DNA of 64,000 nt from Lottia gigantea (Eukaryota > Mollusca > Gastropoda > Lottiidae): contig NW_008709979.1 in assembly GCF_000327385.1 (NCBI RefSeq), positions 650,950 to 714,949 on the forward strand. Reading direction: 5' to 3'. The position numbers and the translations under genes were made by a program. The first letter of the stretch is position 1, and the number at the start of each line of letters is the position of its first letter. Of the stretch, positions 13,950 through 25,965 are shown one piece after another. The notes under the pieces were generated by a model. It made no database searches, was not told the origin of the DNA, and saw only the letters and a program-made list of their open reading frames with translations.

Positions 13950-14525
13950 ATCTTTAATTTTCTCATAATTATACATTGATTAGAACAATTAAATTAAAAT
14001 AATCATTAATCTTTAGAATTTCAATCTGATTAAAATGCAGGTCTAAATATTTTGTTTTTTGCCTTTTCTATTAATTACTACATAATCTGACAAAATTTCA
14101 GATTAATCAATGAATGACAAATATAGTTTACCACTATAACATCTTGATCTGCATTTTAGTCACATCATTTGTGATAATCAGATGTGATTTTTCTCCCTAA
14201 AAACACAACAAGTTACATTTATGTGCACCCTTATTTATCTGAAAAGGACATGTGTTCTATGAATATTCATATACATATTTTAACTGCTGAAATTACAGTC
14301 TGGAAAAATTAGATTTCAATTAATTTTAATTTCAATATTATATATCTTGCCTGTATAAAATTGATGTCTTTGAATGTTGAATTGCTATATAACTTTATGA
14401 TAGATAGTACAGATAGCTAAAATTGATATCAATTGATAAAGCAAATTTTTGAAGACTATATCCTTTGTTTACTATCAGAGCACAATATCTAACCACTGTG
14501 ATCATGAAAATGAGGACATCTCTCT
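13950..14525. other. Short intergenic region between convergent genes
   Basis: This stretch holds the 3' UTRs of both neighbours. An imperfect inverted repeat (TGATTAAAATGCAGGTC near 14026 against its reverse complement near 14142-14160) could form a hairpin of about 135 bp. No other gene is seen. Confidence 0.5.
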
Positions 14526-17500
14526 TTAACATTCATCTATTTGTTGTTGTAGATCAGAAATTATTTTATTTAAGTGTGATATCTGATCTAACCATTGTTG
14601 ATGACGAAATTGTTGATCTTTAACTTGACGTTTTAATCTTGTTAACTGTGCTGCATTTCTCTTCTGTAAAATATATAATTGTCTATGTTAATCTAAGCTT
14701 AAAGTGAATGTACTTTTAAATATATATATCAAGAAGTGTTCAATGAGGTAAAATATAAGTTACTTACATGTAATACATTAATATTCTGTTGTACTTTATC
14801 TATCTGTTTGTTAACTTGATCTGTCTATAATTGTTACAAATAGAATATACAATGAACATCTATACTAAAGAGGAGTAATATATCCAAAATAGTGTTTTAT
14901 TTATATAATTTTCTATCTACTTCTAAATGTCATTCAAGGATTAACATCTATACTGTTGTCATTCTGCAAATTTCAGATATAGCAAAATATGAGTGCTCTA
15001 AAATACACAATATAGGTCTCAATAAACTGAAAATTCATTTTCTTGATTTTTAGCAAATCCTGATAAGTACATAGTAAATTACCTGTCTCCTTGCAAATGT
15101 GTAGTTGACAGTTACAACCAAAAGTCTTGTTACCTGAATGTCTGCATTTTCTAACTGCTTCTCTAAATCAAACTGTGTTGATTGTAATTCTTTTATTTCT
15201 TTCTTAATTTCTTCTTCTTTCTCTCCACTTATTATATATCTACTATTTTCTTCATTTCTATGAATTTCATTATCTACATAGATATATCATACAGGTTATC
15301 AATGTAAAAAACAGTATTATTTATTTACCTGTAATTACAGAATGAGAATCCAGAAATATCTCATAATTAAAAGCAACAGCTCTCTTGAGGTTGTATTTCC
15401 AACTACAAAATTGTACACATTCAGAATTAACGTGAAAGCATCATCTTGGTCACTTTTAAGTATGCAAGGAGTGTTTATGAACATCAAACAAATTGGCCAC
15501 TAATATTGGTGTATAAGCATATGTTCCTAATTCTTAGACAGTTTGGGTGCTCCTAACTGAACGTCATTCTTTTAGGAGATGTTAATTGTGAAGTTGTGAA
15601 TTCTTACATTTTTCTTGTAGAGCGTCTACTGTGTGTTTCTTATCTTGATATTGTTTATATAAAGGTAAACTTTCTTCATAATCTTTTACAAGTTTGGAAT
15701 ACTGAATCATTTTTTCTTTATTGGTCTTGTATACACTATTTATAAATTTTGCATCAATTAGTTATTACAAGCTTTTAAGAACAACTTTTTGCAAGGACAT
15801 AGAAATTAGAGAAAATGAAACATTTGATTAAGAAATTAAGAAATATCAATTTTCACCTTTTCTCTTTTTCAATTTCTTTTAACTTTAAATATCTTGATTT
15901 TTCAATAGCTGAGTTGTTTATAACCATCTGTTCTATTTCTGTAATATTGAAATACTTTTATAATGTTCATACATTTTAGGCACAAATCTTATATATGTGC
16001 AAATTTCTAATGTAAAATTTCAATATTAAAACAGCCATTTCATTGACCAATCTATTAGCAATATGTTATTTTGGATTTTGGATTTTGTTTTGCAGTTTGG
16101 ATCATTAGTACTTTGCTTTTTTATAGACTAAACAACGAATCTTCAAAGCAAGCATATTTGACAAGAATGTCATATTATCTTTGTTTACTGACAATGTGGA
16201 TTATGTATTTACCTTCTTCTAAGACTTCACATGACTTATGTTTTTTATTAACAAGATCTTCTGTGACATAAATTTTCTTGGTCATACTGGATATATCTAA
16301 TAACATTTCACTATTCTTTTTCTCCTCTAAAATTGCAAAATTACACTATTTCCTTTTTGGTACTATCATTAATACTATTTTGTTTTTTTGACCAAATATT
16401 TTGATATTTTCATATGATCATGAAAGTTGTCATCAAACGAAGAACAAATCACTTTAATATACAATCAAATGTTACCAAAAATAAACACCAGTTTGTTTTG
16501 GATAATTTTGAATTTAAAAACAAATTTTATAAGTGCTTACCCTTTTGAACTTGAGTCTATAATAAAAGAGAATAGGGAATAAAGAACAAGCAGTACCAGT
16601 TCTTGATTGGGAGACTAAGGGGAGATAATTCACTACTTTGAAAAGATGAATGCACTATTTATAAAAAAAATCAAGAGAGGTGGTGTACAGTTTAATTAAC
16701 CAAATAAGAAATTTAATTACAGCCTGATGTAAATCTTGAACAATTCTTAATACCTAGTGAAAATTCAAATCTTTCAGGAAGTTTTCTTTCAGAAATAGAA
16801 ATCCAAAATCTTGAAGACTAATGGGAAGTAACTCTTCCACCACAAACATCATTAAGTATTTAAATAATAGCATTACCTCCAGTTGAGCCAATACTTGCAT
16901 ATGTTTAGAGATTGCATTACTTTGACATTTCTGTACTAAACTAACATCAGTAACCATCTGGGGTAAACTGACAACATTCTCCAGGGCACCATCAACTATT
17001 TGACTCTCCATCGATAAACTTGATGGTATTTCCTTCACTGGTGCTGAAACAGAGATCAAGGATGTGTGGAAATGTTTGGAATCAGAGGCAGGGTATATAA
17101 AGTATTTGCTTCTGACCTACACACGTGCTTTTATGATAGTTATAATCTCATTTCACATTGATACTTAATTTTTGGTTTTAAAGGATAGTAGGCCTAATAA
17201 GAAAAAATTCTACTATATCATTTGCTGCTCTGCTCTCCAGTAGGTCAAAACTGCCTCAGCTATTCAAATACCAAAAATATTATTCAATTGACCAAGGTAC
17301 CTGAACTGTCCTTCAATGTTATGTATAACCAAATGATTTCAAAGACCTAATCATATACCTAGAGAAGCTTTAACAGAAGATGTAATGGGGTGTGCCATGA
17401 CAAGGGGACTAGCTGCAACAGATCTTCTGGGTGATTGTTGTGGTATTGATAATGGAGAAGACTGAACTGGTAGATTATTAAAGCTATCTGGTATCTTCAG

Positions 17501-18066
17501 TCTCGGTATTGGTAATTTCTTACAGTTCTTCTCTAGTAGTGGTGAAAATATAGGTGAGGTTGTTGAAACTACACCGAATTCTTTATCTAAATGAACCAAT
17601 CTTCTTAACTTTGGTGGGCTGTAAATGAAATTTGAGAGTGGATGGGATTAAGTGTTGTCATAAAGGTAACACTGGAAGAAACTAAGGATGTGAATACGAT
17701 TCTTTGTTCAAAAGATATGCAATGTCGTTTTGAAATTTTTTCGATTGTCGGCTACCTTGGCCTACTAGGCCTAGTAGGCTACTTCAGAACAGGAGTGGAC
17801 TATGCTTCACCTCTCTCTACTTTTTGTTACGGTAAGCCATAAATTATATTATAGGATAAGTCTAGATAATAGATTTAAGTCAATGATGATCTAGATCTTG
17901 CACAGTGGTAGGCTGCGTTGTCGTTGGTAAATCGAAGACACCACGTCCACAATCAGAAGTTTTATGTAGGCCCACTGTCTAACATTTGCATTAACTTTAT
18001 GTGTGGAAATGTAGGCAGTTTTAATTCAAAATAAGAAATAGCCAACCTGCATATTGCCTCATTCAT
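14526..18066 (-). CDS. Coiled-coil protein, CCDC122-like C-terminal half (11 exons, 384 aa)
   Basis: Minus-strand exons, 5' to 3': 18047-18066, 17359-17618, 16877-17043, 16721-16753, 16541-16556, 16213-16326, 15857-15938, 15608-15735, 15134-15273, 14768-14824, 14526-14663. Phases agree at every junction and yield 384 aa. Residues 1-100 are Pro/Ser-rich and probably disordered. From about residue 120 to the end it is almost continuous heptad-like coiled coil. The C-terminus (HKRNAAQLTRLKRQV, then an RHQQW block) matches the order of human CCDC122 (HKRYDAILKRLHCQV...RRQW), and a shared SAIE motif lies upstream. Human CCDC122 is about 270 aa, so this protein is longer at the N-terminus. Its function is unclear. 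The first exon codes only seven residues and has a weaker donor (GTTGGC), so the start is the least certain part. Another coiled-coil family cannot be excluded. Confidence 0.65.
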
Positions 18067-19140
18067 AGCGAAATTTGTAGGTTAGATAAGTAGTAGGCTT
18101 ATAAAAGAGAAAGATAAATTCAGGCGAAAGTTAAACTGATGAACAGGGGAGATAACTATCGCCTACATTCTTTATGTATAAGGGTGGGATGGGGCAACAA
18201 GGCTATGTGGGTTTTTCAAAAAGAATTGACAACACATTATATACTATCAATGAGAAGGATAGGAAAATCTAATCCATATCCCATACAACAAAACAAATCA
18301 AATATTTTCAAATATGTGTGAATTGCAAGAGTCAACCGTGACTTAGACGTTAGACCTCGGAAGGAAAGGTATTTATAACTCTATGGGTGGGACATAACAG
18401 CTAGGCTAATAATTGTTAGTGTAAAATGCTTATAGCCTTTTATAGCCAGTAAATCTGGTATAAGATCAAGCATCTTATGAAAATCGCCCAATGAAAATTT
18501 ATAACAGCCTACCGACAAATAAAATTTAGAAGGAGGCTAGCTCTTCTACAGTAGCCTAATATATAATCTAAAGGTTCAAACTATAAATATGTTGAAAATC
18601 GATTGTTTTTGAAAAAAAATATAAAAATTAAAAAAAACAGGGATTACTTCAGAACATTATCAGAGATTATTAAAACATGATTGGACATTGAGGAAGGTAC
18701 GTCATAATGCCTTTTTTATTGAACTGGTACGCAATGCTAAATGCTGCAGTTAAACTATAGGCTATCATAGATAAATTTGTTTATATGACATGCCTTCTCC
18801 ACAGAACAAGGCCTATATGCTGCTATATTTTAACTTGTTGCATTCATAAAGGAAATTTGTCCAAATGCAGTAAATGAGCGAGATACGTTTAAACGGATCA
18901 ATGAATAGTCACATATTTTGCCACGTAGAATTAATAACAAGCAAACTCAACGATTTGCCACATCATAACCCTCCCTTCTTCGAAAAACTTCATATACCGT
19001 TTACTAAATATCATACAGCATTCTTATACTGGATATTATACTCTATAAGTACTTTCACACGTCACAATTCTGCCAACATTTATCACGTGAACAGTTCCTG
19101 GGCGTTTCATTGGAAGATTTTTCTGATAATTTGATTTTTA
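18067..19140. promoter_or_regulatory. Divergent promoter region, coiled-coil gene / cyclophilin
   Basis: The coiled-coil gene is transcribed leftward from here and the secreted cyclophilin rightward. No coding exon is seen. Near the right end are a TATA-like CTCTATAAGTAC at about 19041, an ACACGTCA at about 19057 (reverse TGACGTGT, close to the unfolded-protein-response element TGACGTGG/A) and an E-box-like TCACGTGA at about 19084. These sites fit an ER chaperone gene but are short enough to arise by chance. Confidence 0.35.
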
Positions 19141-19204
19141 TGAGGGAAAGCATTGATTCTTAGAACCAAAAACATCATTCAACAACCTTTAACTCTAGAA
19201 GAAA
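19141..19204 (+). other. Probable non-coding first exon of the cyclophilin gene
   Basis: A consensus donor (AAAG then GTAAGT) at 19205 faces an acceptor ending at 19491, fourteen bases before the start codon at 19506. This suggests a 5' UTR exon joined just upstream of the ATG. The transcript start is a guess. Confidence 0.5.
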
Positions 19205-19505
19205 GGTAAGTGTAACAACCTATCATTTTATGTATTTTATGTATTTTGAATATTATTATAATGCATACTAGATTGGCCTGTCTATACCTTTTTTTTCCAA
19301 ATTTCTAAATGCCAAATTATGATTTTAGCAAATTCAATCTTGAGATAGAATGGAATTATTTTTGTAATGCTTTTAGCACTGTGAATTAATATGAAATTTC
19401 TATAAAGCCTAAAATAAACATGGAAATATAGACCACTTTTTTTCTCTTTGAATCTTGTGCAAATAAGTGTAATTGTATACTATTTCAACAGGTGTATGCT
19501 GCACA

Positions 19506-21322
19506 ATGAACAGTTTTAAAGTTTGCGTAGTTTTGGGTCTAGTCGGTGTGCTGACAATTCCAGCACTCTCGGCTAAAACGAAAGTGACAGAGGCAAAGGT
19601 CAAGAAAGGGGAACCAATTTTAGATGAAAAAGACAGACAAAGAGCAAAGAAATTTCGACCAGAAGAAGAAGTAGAATATCTTGTAACAGAAGAAGTTTAT
19701 TTAGATGTTGATGTTATTGATTATTATGGTGCAAATGATCACTTATCTGGTAGATTAACAATTGCTATGTTTGGTGATCTTGTACCTATGACATCTCTCA
19801 ACTTTATTTCCTTGTGTAAGGGATTTAAGAAGCGAAATGTAAGTTTTTGATTAATTTTCAATAGAAAAAAAAATACCAAGAATTGTAAAGAAAAACTCTG
19901 CCACATGGAAATTATTTTCTGTTTTGGGGCCTTACAACCAATTTATTAAAATCAAAATCGATGTATATCATCAAAAATGTTTTTATTTTATTTTTATTTT
20001 TATTTTTTTTTTTTTTTGTCTTCATGGTCTTGTTAGATAATTTTCAAAATATTGTCCGGAATAAAACATAATAAGCATTATAAGTATGTTGAATAAACAT
20101 ACATGTTGAAGTATAGCAAAGATAAAAAATATAGTTATGTGACATGTTGAAAAGCCGGTAAAATACCGGTAAATAATATAGTAGGTTTGATATTGATTGA
20201 TCTAGTGCCACGTTTAGACAGTCAATAACTTAAGAAACTTCTGTCACCACGTAAATCAATAATCACCAAATATCTTACTACTTTTATTCATCTATTCATT
20301 TCTTCTTCAATTCTTTCTTGTTCTTTTTTTACATTCATTTCCCTATCGTGTTTAATTCTTTTAATATTACTTTTTGCTTTTTAATTCTAGATTTTATATA
20401 AATATGCTGGTACTGAAATTCACAGAGTCGTCCAAGATTTTATCATTCAGGGTGGAGACGTTACACACAAAAATGGAGAGGGAGGTAGACCGAATTTTTT
20501 ATATTTTTTTTTGTTTTCTTTTTTAATTATTATTCATAATTGTAAAGGCTATCCAATATATTATAAACTGGTCGTATATAACTCCTACAATCAATCTTAT
20601 AACTGCCCTGTTGTAACGACGTCGTTGATTAGTCGAGAGGATGTGTCGCGCGTTTTGATTGGTTTGTTTCGTCAGATTCACAGAGCTTGACAACTTGCTT
20701 ACTTTCTATTTTAGGTATGAGTTTATATGGTCCAATTTTCGACGATGAAAACTACAAAATAAGTCATTTGTCAGCTGGTATTGTATCTATGGCTAACTAC
20801 GGACGTAATTCTAATGCTTCACAGTTCTTCATCTTATTACAAAAATCACGATGGTTAAATCAAAGACACGTTGCTTTCGGCAAAGTAATCAAGGGATATG
20901 TAAGTATAAATTTAAATGATTAATATTATAGAAAAGTGGTATATCACTGATAGAATAATGCGATTAATGCATTTATTTCAAAGCAATCGCTCTATAAATT
21001 GGGCACTGTAGTTGCAGCAATGGTTGCTTAAACGCATTTGTGCACCAACGATTTTAAAACTGCAAAAAAAGGTATTTGGATCGTCCTGAAAATTTTAAAC
21101 TTTTGGTCAGGGAATAGTACGACGATTATTAAAAACTTGTGTTTGAATAATAATTATTTTTCTTCGTTTCAGAATCTGTTACGTAAAATTGGATCTATCA
21201 AGTCCTCACCTAAAGGCACTCTGTATTATAAGATAAAAATTGTCGACTCAGGAGTTATTGGTATCCCTGCTAAATACTTATTAAGTAAAGAACAAATGGA
21301 AAGCGAAGAGGATATAGAATAA
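19506..21322 (+). CDS. Secreted/ER cyclophilin-type peptidyl-prolyl isomerase (4 exons, 253 aa)
   Basis: Catalyses cis-trans isomerisation of proline bonds in proteins of the secretory pathway. Exons 19506-19838, 20391-20484, 20715-20899 and 21173-21322 give 253 aa. Residues 1-23 are a signal peptide (MNSFKVCVVLGLVGVLTIPA), followed by a charged linker of about 40 residues that ordinary cyclophilin B lacks. The cyclophilin fold follows. IHRVVQDFIIQGGD contains the catalytic Arg and the Phe-Gln pair, SQFFI is intact, and RWLNQRHVAFGKV keeps the Trp that binds cyclosporin. The tail ends in acidic EEDIE with no KDEL signal. The gene converges on a second cyclophilin gene whose two inner exons have the same lengths (94 and 185 nt), so they are paralogues. 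The 3' UTR may use AATAAA at 21722. All key residues remain, so activity is expected. Confidence 0.9.
20615..20626. promoter_or_regulatory. 12-bp ACGT-core palindrome AACGACGTCGTT
   Basis: A perfect 12-bp palindrome with a GACGTC core (a CREB/ATF/XBP1-type site) lies in intron 2 of the secreted cyclophilin gene. A related palindrome lies upstream of the paralogous cyclophilin B-like gene at 28341. Function is inferred only from the motif. Confidence 0.3.
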
Positions 21323-22865
21323 ATATTAGATATCTGTAGATAATTATAATAATTTATGCTAATTTATTCATATTTTGTACATCACAATATATATATACCC
21401 AAATAAGTGTACATTGATAAGGACTTAGTGGAGGAATAACATCAACCTCTGTGATAAATATAGTGCACCATTATTTTTTATCTATACAAGTTATTCAATA
21501 GAAATGCTAAATTCTCCGCGATCTTGATGATCAATTTATAAACCTGTTAGTTGTACTTAAACTTTTGTGTATAGTTCCTTATTTTCTTAATCTGACTAGT
21601 AAGGTAATGTCAAATCCTAATCTATTTTTTACAGAAAATCACACTGTAAATGAGAAATACAAACTGCACTTTCAAATTGTAACTATGTGTATAATATGAT
21701 GACATCTCACCGCTCATGTAAAATAAAATGATGTCACAAATCCTGATATCGAAATTAAAAACGTATATCGACAGGTGTACAAAATATAATTATTTTGGCA
21801 TTACCTTCAATGTACAGACTATGTCTTATTAGGAAGAGAGTATTCATCATTTGGGATTATTTGTGTGAAAGTGTATACTTATTTTTCAGTTGATATTGTC
21901 ATTGTATGTATTTTATGTTTTACCATTATTAAATGTCATCAATTCCTATCAAATGCTTCTCATTCATTTAAAAAGATAAGAATATTATAGCCCTAATGCC
22001 TACTTTGTATTGCGGTAATACTAGCAGGCAACTCCTCACAGAGCACATATTTTTTTTCGCAGACACCTGATTTTGTGATTATTTCAATCTTGAATGGTCT
22101 AGGGACATTTTCTATATTGTGATGTATAATTGCACCCAGTAGCTTAATCAATAAACCACAATCTTTAAAGGAGTGGAATCGCAGACTCTATCGATGCGAT
22201 ACATGATAATGGAAGAGATTTTTTAACAATTTTATCGAAATTGCATTCCTAATATTCATTAAGCATAGAGGAATCTAATTCTAAAGCATAAAGACATACG
22301 ACAGAAGCATAAAATGATATTTTCGAGTCGAGAGTAGCCTATCATCATCTTCACAATGTCAGGCTATTACGAACTGCGCCTAATATTGGTAGCGGTTATC
22401 TTAACATTGTAAAGATGGAGTAGCCTACCATTCAAGGAATTTCGTTCCAAACGCAGAGGTCGGTGTCAAATAACCTGAACGATCAAGTTTGTGTGAAAGT
22501 GGCACGTTAGTTTGGCTGACTGGAATTCAGCATTTTAGAAACACAAGAATCATAGGATTTCAACAGACTATTTTTCTTTCATCAAATTTACAACTTAAAT
22601 TGACACAATCTGAATTATTTTCTGAAATCAAATTCTATATGACATTTCACATACCATTTTTATATGCGCAATATTTAGTTATTTAATAATATATTAAAAC
22701 TAGTGACTTTTTAAGCAAAACATAGTATAGGCATTTACTGTATGATTTTTCAAACAAAAAAACCCAAAAACCTTCAGGGTTCGTGTTATAAATTCTGAAT
22801 TGTTCGAAGGAATTGAATATTATAAGCGACTTTATATGCTGTGGATTTCTGGGGTAAATAATATT
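21323..22865. other. Cyclophilin 3' UTR and intergenic DNA
   Basis: No gene is visible. The first part is AT-rich with several possible polyadenylation signals, AATAAA at 21722-21727 being the nearest. The remainder up to the Penelope-like fragment shows no ORF or repeat that I can name. Confidence 0.5.
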
Positions 22866-24605
22866 TCAATTACCTGATTAGATAAACAAGATTTCTGAAA
22901 TATTTTTTCTGAGTGCAAAAAAAAAAAATGCTTTCAAAAACGACATTTTCAACAAAAATGTCAGAATTAAATTTACCTCGGACTAAGATATCATTTAGAT
23001 TTTTATTACGGGTATAGGCGATAACTAAATCATTTGTAAAGACTGTTGGAAATTTTTCTTGCAATTCTTTGTAATGACGGATAATTATTCGGGGAACTTG
23101 ACCAGCTGTGTTGTTGTATTGAATAACAAAAGGTATAATTTGGAAATCAACTTGGGTGTTCATTCCTAAAGGATGCATGGTTTGTAATTTGTTTATCCAA
23201 TAATTTTCGCGAATGAGTCGAATTTTCTTTGTATCAATGCCAGGTTGTTCGTATATCTGTTCAATGGGAATAATTTTCAGGTCTGTTAATTGGTGATCGG
23301 GTTGATTGAAGTGTTTTGAAACGGTTTTATTAATTTTTTTTAAGTTGATGTCAGACTTATGATGGTTGAAACGGACCCTTAACGAATTTTTTGTCTCCCC
23401 AACGTATTGTTCGTCACATTTTGTGCAAGAAATGAGATAAATAATATTTTTGCTGTTGCAGTTGAGTCTTTCATTTGCTTGAAATATGGAATCTGTGCGT
23501 CTATTTCGGAAAGAATTTGTTGGTAAAATGAAGGGACAGGTTTGACAGCGATGGTTGTTACAAGGATAAACTGAAGAATTTGGTATTGGCAAAAGAATCG
23601 AATTATTTTTAGCAGAGATTTCAGCAACTGTTGAGCTTTTAATACCTCTCAAGAACCTTCTAGAATATCCACGTTCGCGCAATTTTTGGAAAACAATTGA
23701 ACAAGCCTCCTCGAAGTCCTTCTTGCGCGTACAAATTCGGTGAAATCTCAAGATCTGCGACTTTATAATGCCAGAAAAGGTATGTTTAGGATGAAAAGAT
23801 GATTTGAATAAAAGTTGGTGAGTATCAGTGGGCTTAAAAAAAACTTTAATATCTAATTGATTGGTTTCATGAAAATTGGTATAAAAAAAACTGTGGTGTC
23901 TAGAAAATCAATCTGTTTGTCGCTAATATTAGAAGTTAATTTTACAGAAGGGTGGTGGCTATTGAGAGTATCAAAATATTCCCAAAATTCATCTATTGTA
24001 TGAGTCCAAATTAAGAAAATATCAAGAAATCTTACATATAAAAAATTGGTAGTTTAGGACAGAGGAGTGAAACTTCTCTTTCCCATTCTGCCAAGAAAAT
24101 GTTTGCATAAGAGGGCGCAAAGCGTTTTCCCATGGCAGTTTCTGAAGCCTGAAGATAAATATTTTCATTGAAAGTAAAGTCATCACGTTTTAAACAAATT
24201 TCCAAAAGTTCAAGAATTTCTATATCTGGTCTATCAGGATCGGGCTTTCGCTCGAATGCCTGCTTTACAGCGCGTAATCCAGAATTATTGTCAATTTTAG
24301 TATACATGCTTTGAACGTCTAAAGAGACTAAAAGAGCATTTTCTGGGATCACGAGTTTCTTTACCTTTTCCACAAAGTCGTTGGTGTCTTTGATATAGGC
24401 AAGATGTTTTGAGGCAAGAGGCAGTAAAAAGTGATCAATGTATTCTGATACCCTGTACGATTCGCTTCCACAATCGGAAATAATTGGGCGACCTTTTGGG
24501 ACTTTATTTGGAGAGAACCACTCAGTTTCAGGATTTTTGTGTATTTTTGGGCGGGTAAAAAGATGTCTTTGACGTGGTTCTTTTTCTGGCTTTTAATAAT
24601 CAAAT
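22866..24605 (-). mobile_element. Penelope-like retroelement, 5'-truncated and dead
   Basis: Penelope-like elements encode a reverse transcriptase followed by a GIY-YIG endonuclease. Reading leftward from about 24600 come PKIHKNPE and GRPIISDCGS, then SLDVQSMYTKI (RT motif A with its Asp), then AMGKRFAPSYANIF (RT motif B). Next is the linker HPKHTFSGIIKSQILRFHRI, typical of the family, and then IIYLISCTKCDEQYVGET (the GIY-YIG core) at about 23400. The order and linker fit the Penelope/Neptune branch rather than a LINE. The left part of the RT is missing and the reading frame is interrupted a few times, so it is inactive. No flanking pLTR repeats or ribozyme were found. It sits between the two convergent cyclophilin genes. 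Confidence 0.9.
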
Positions 24606-25965
24606 TGTTTTTGCTTAATGTAGTCTTTCTGAAGTAAATTGAAGAGTAACCAGTTACTATTCAATATAAGGCACTGGCACAGGGTTAAAGTTATGTTTAC
24701 AATAATTGTGATGCTAATATGCCATGAACTAAATCAAAGATGATCATAACGGTTATCCTATAAATCTTCTTGGACCTAATAAAGAAATTCATAATACTTA
24801 TAATCTACATTTACGGAAATAACATTATTGGGACAATTGTCTGTGGAAAATCATTAGAATCATTCAACTTCTCAAGTTTAATTACAGACTAAGGAATATT
24901 CTGTGTTCTTTCGATCTCTCAAATCGATTAACAAATACACTGTTTAATGTGTGAAATACTCTCTACCGATCACTGAAATTCTCGAATGATGAATATAATT
25001 ATACTTTATTGTGAGTTAATTGGATGTACGAATAAATTTGTTATTTTGTTGCAAATTAGCTTACAGGGCACATGTAATGATGCAGCCCGGATGTTCATAT
25101 CTTTCCATGGTAGCAGAGGACACCATCACTTCAAAATATTTGGAATTGCAAAGTTCTTTGAAAAAATGTCCAAAATTACTAAAATTAGTGGGAAACTGGA
25201 AAACTTCAGACCTCTGCATGTGTGAGATTCGGCATTCATTATAAAATCACATGAGCTAAATGGGTTGTTTAACCAATGTCTAATAAGGAAAACTTTCCTT
25301 TGTAGCAATGGAACTGAAATAGGTCAGTGTCTACCAAGTAGGTTGTAATAGTCACAATTTGGATCATGCTAAAGCTCCTTAATGTATGCAGCAGAGACTG
25401 TAAGTGTTAAAATGTTGCATTAAAGCTCAAGTAATTAATCCTCAATTTGCTGAGCCAATAGAATAAATGGAAAGACAAAAAGGTTAACATTATTACTTTT
25501 TATTTTTATCGAGACAACACAGTTACATGACAACATCGACAATTTACATATAAACAAACACATAAATAAATAATGAATAAATAAGAGTAAATAAGAAAGC
25601 TATTGGTAAACAATAGACAATCTAATTAAGTTAAGTTCATTTGGCCGCGGTATTCACTTTATAATAAGATTTGAATATAAATATAAACCATGACCCAAGT
25701 GAAGATACTTGTAATAAGCGCTTTTAGCTGTAGATTAATTAAGATATTATGATATTATCAAATTTAACAGTATAAAATTGGAGCAGTGTGCTGTTATATG
25801 TATATATATAAGTTTGAATGAGCCATGGTTTTCAATTCAATTCAATTCAAAAACATAATAATAGGCTATACATGAAAAAAAATTACATAAATTTACAAAA
25901 TGAGTGACGATGACAACACACAATATTACACGAACGATTATAATTATTATTTTTTATTAATTAAT
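24606..25965. other. Intergenic DNA and 3' UTR of cyclophilin B-like gene
   Basis: No coding exon is seen. AATAAA-type signals on the minus strand at about 25951 and 25500 could end the cyclophilin B-like transcript. A short TTCAA repeat lies near 25835-25850. Confidence 0.45.
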
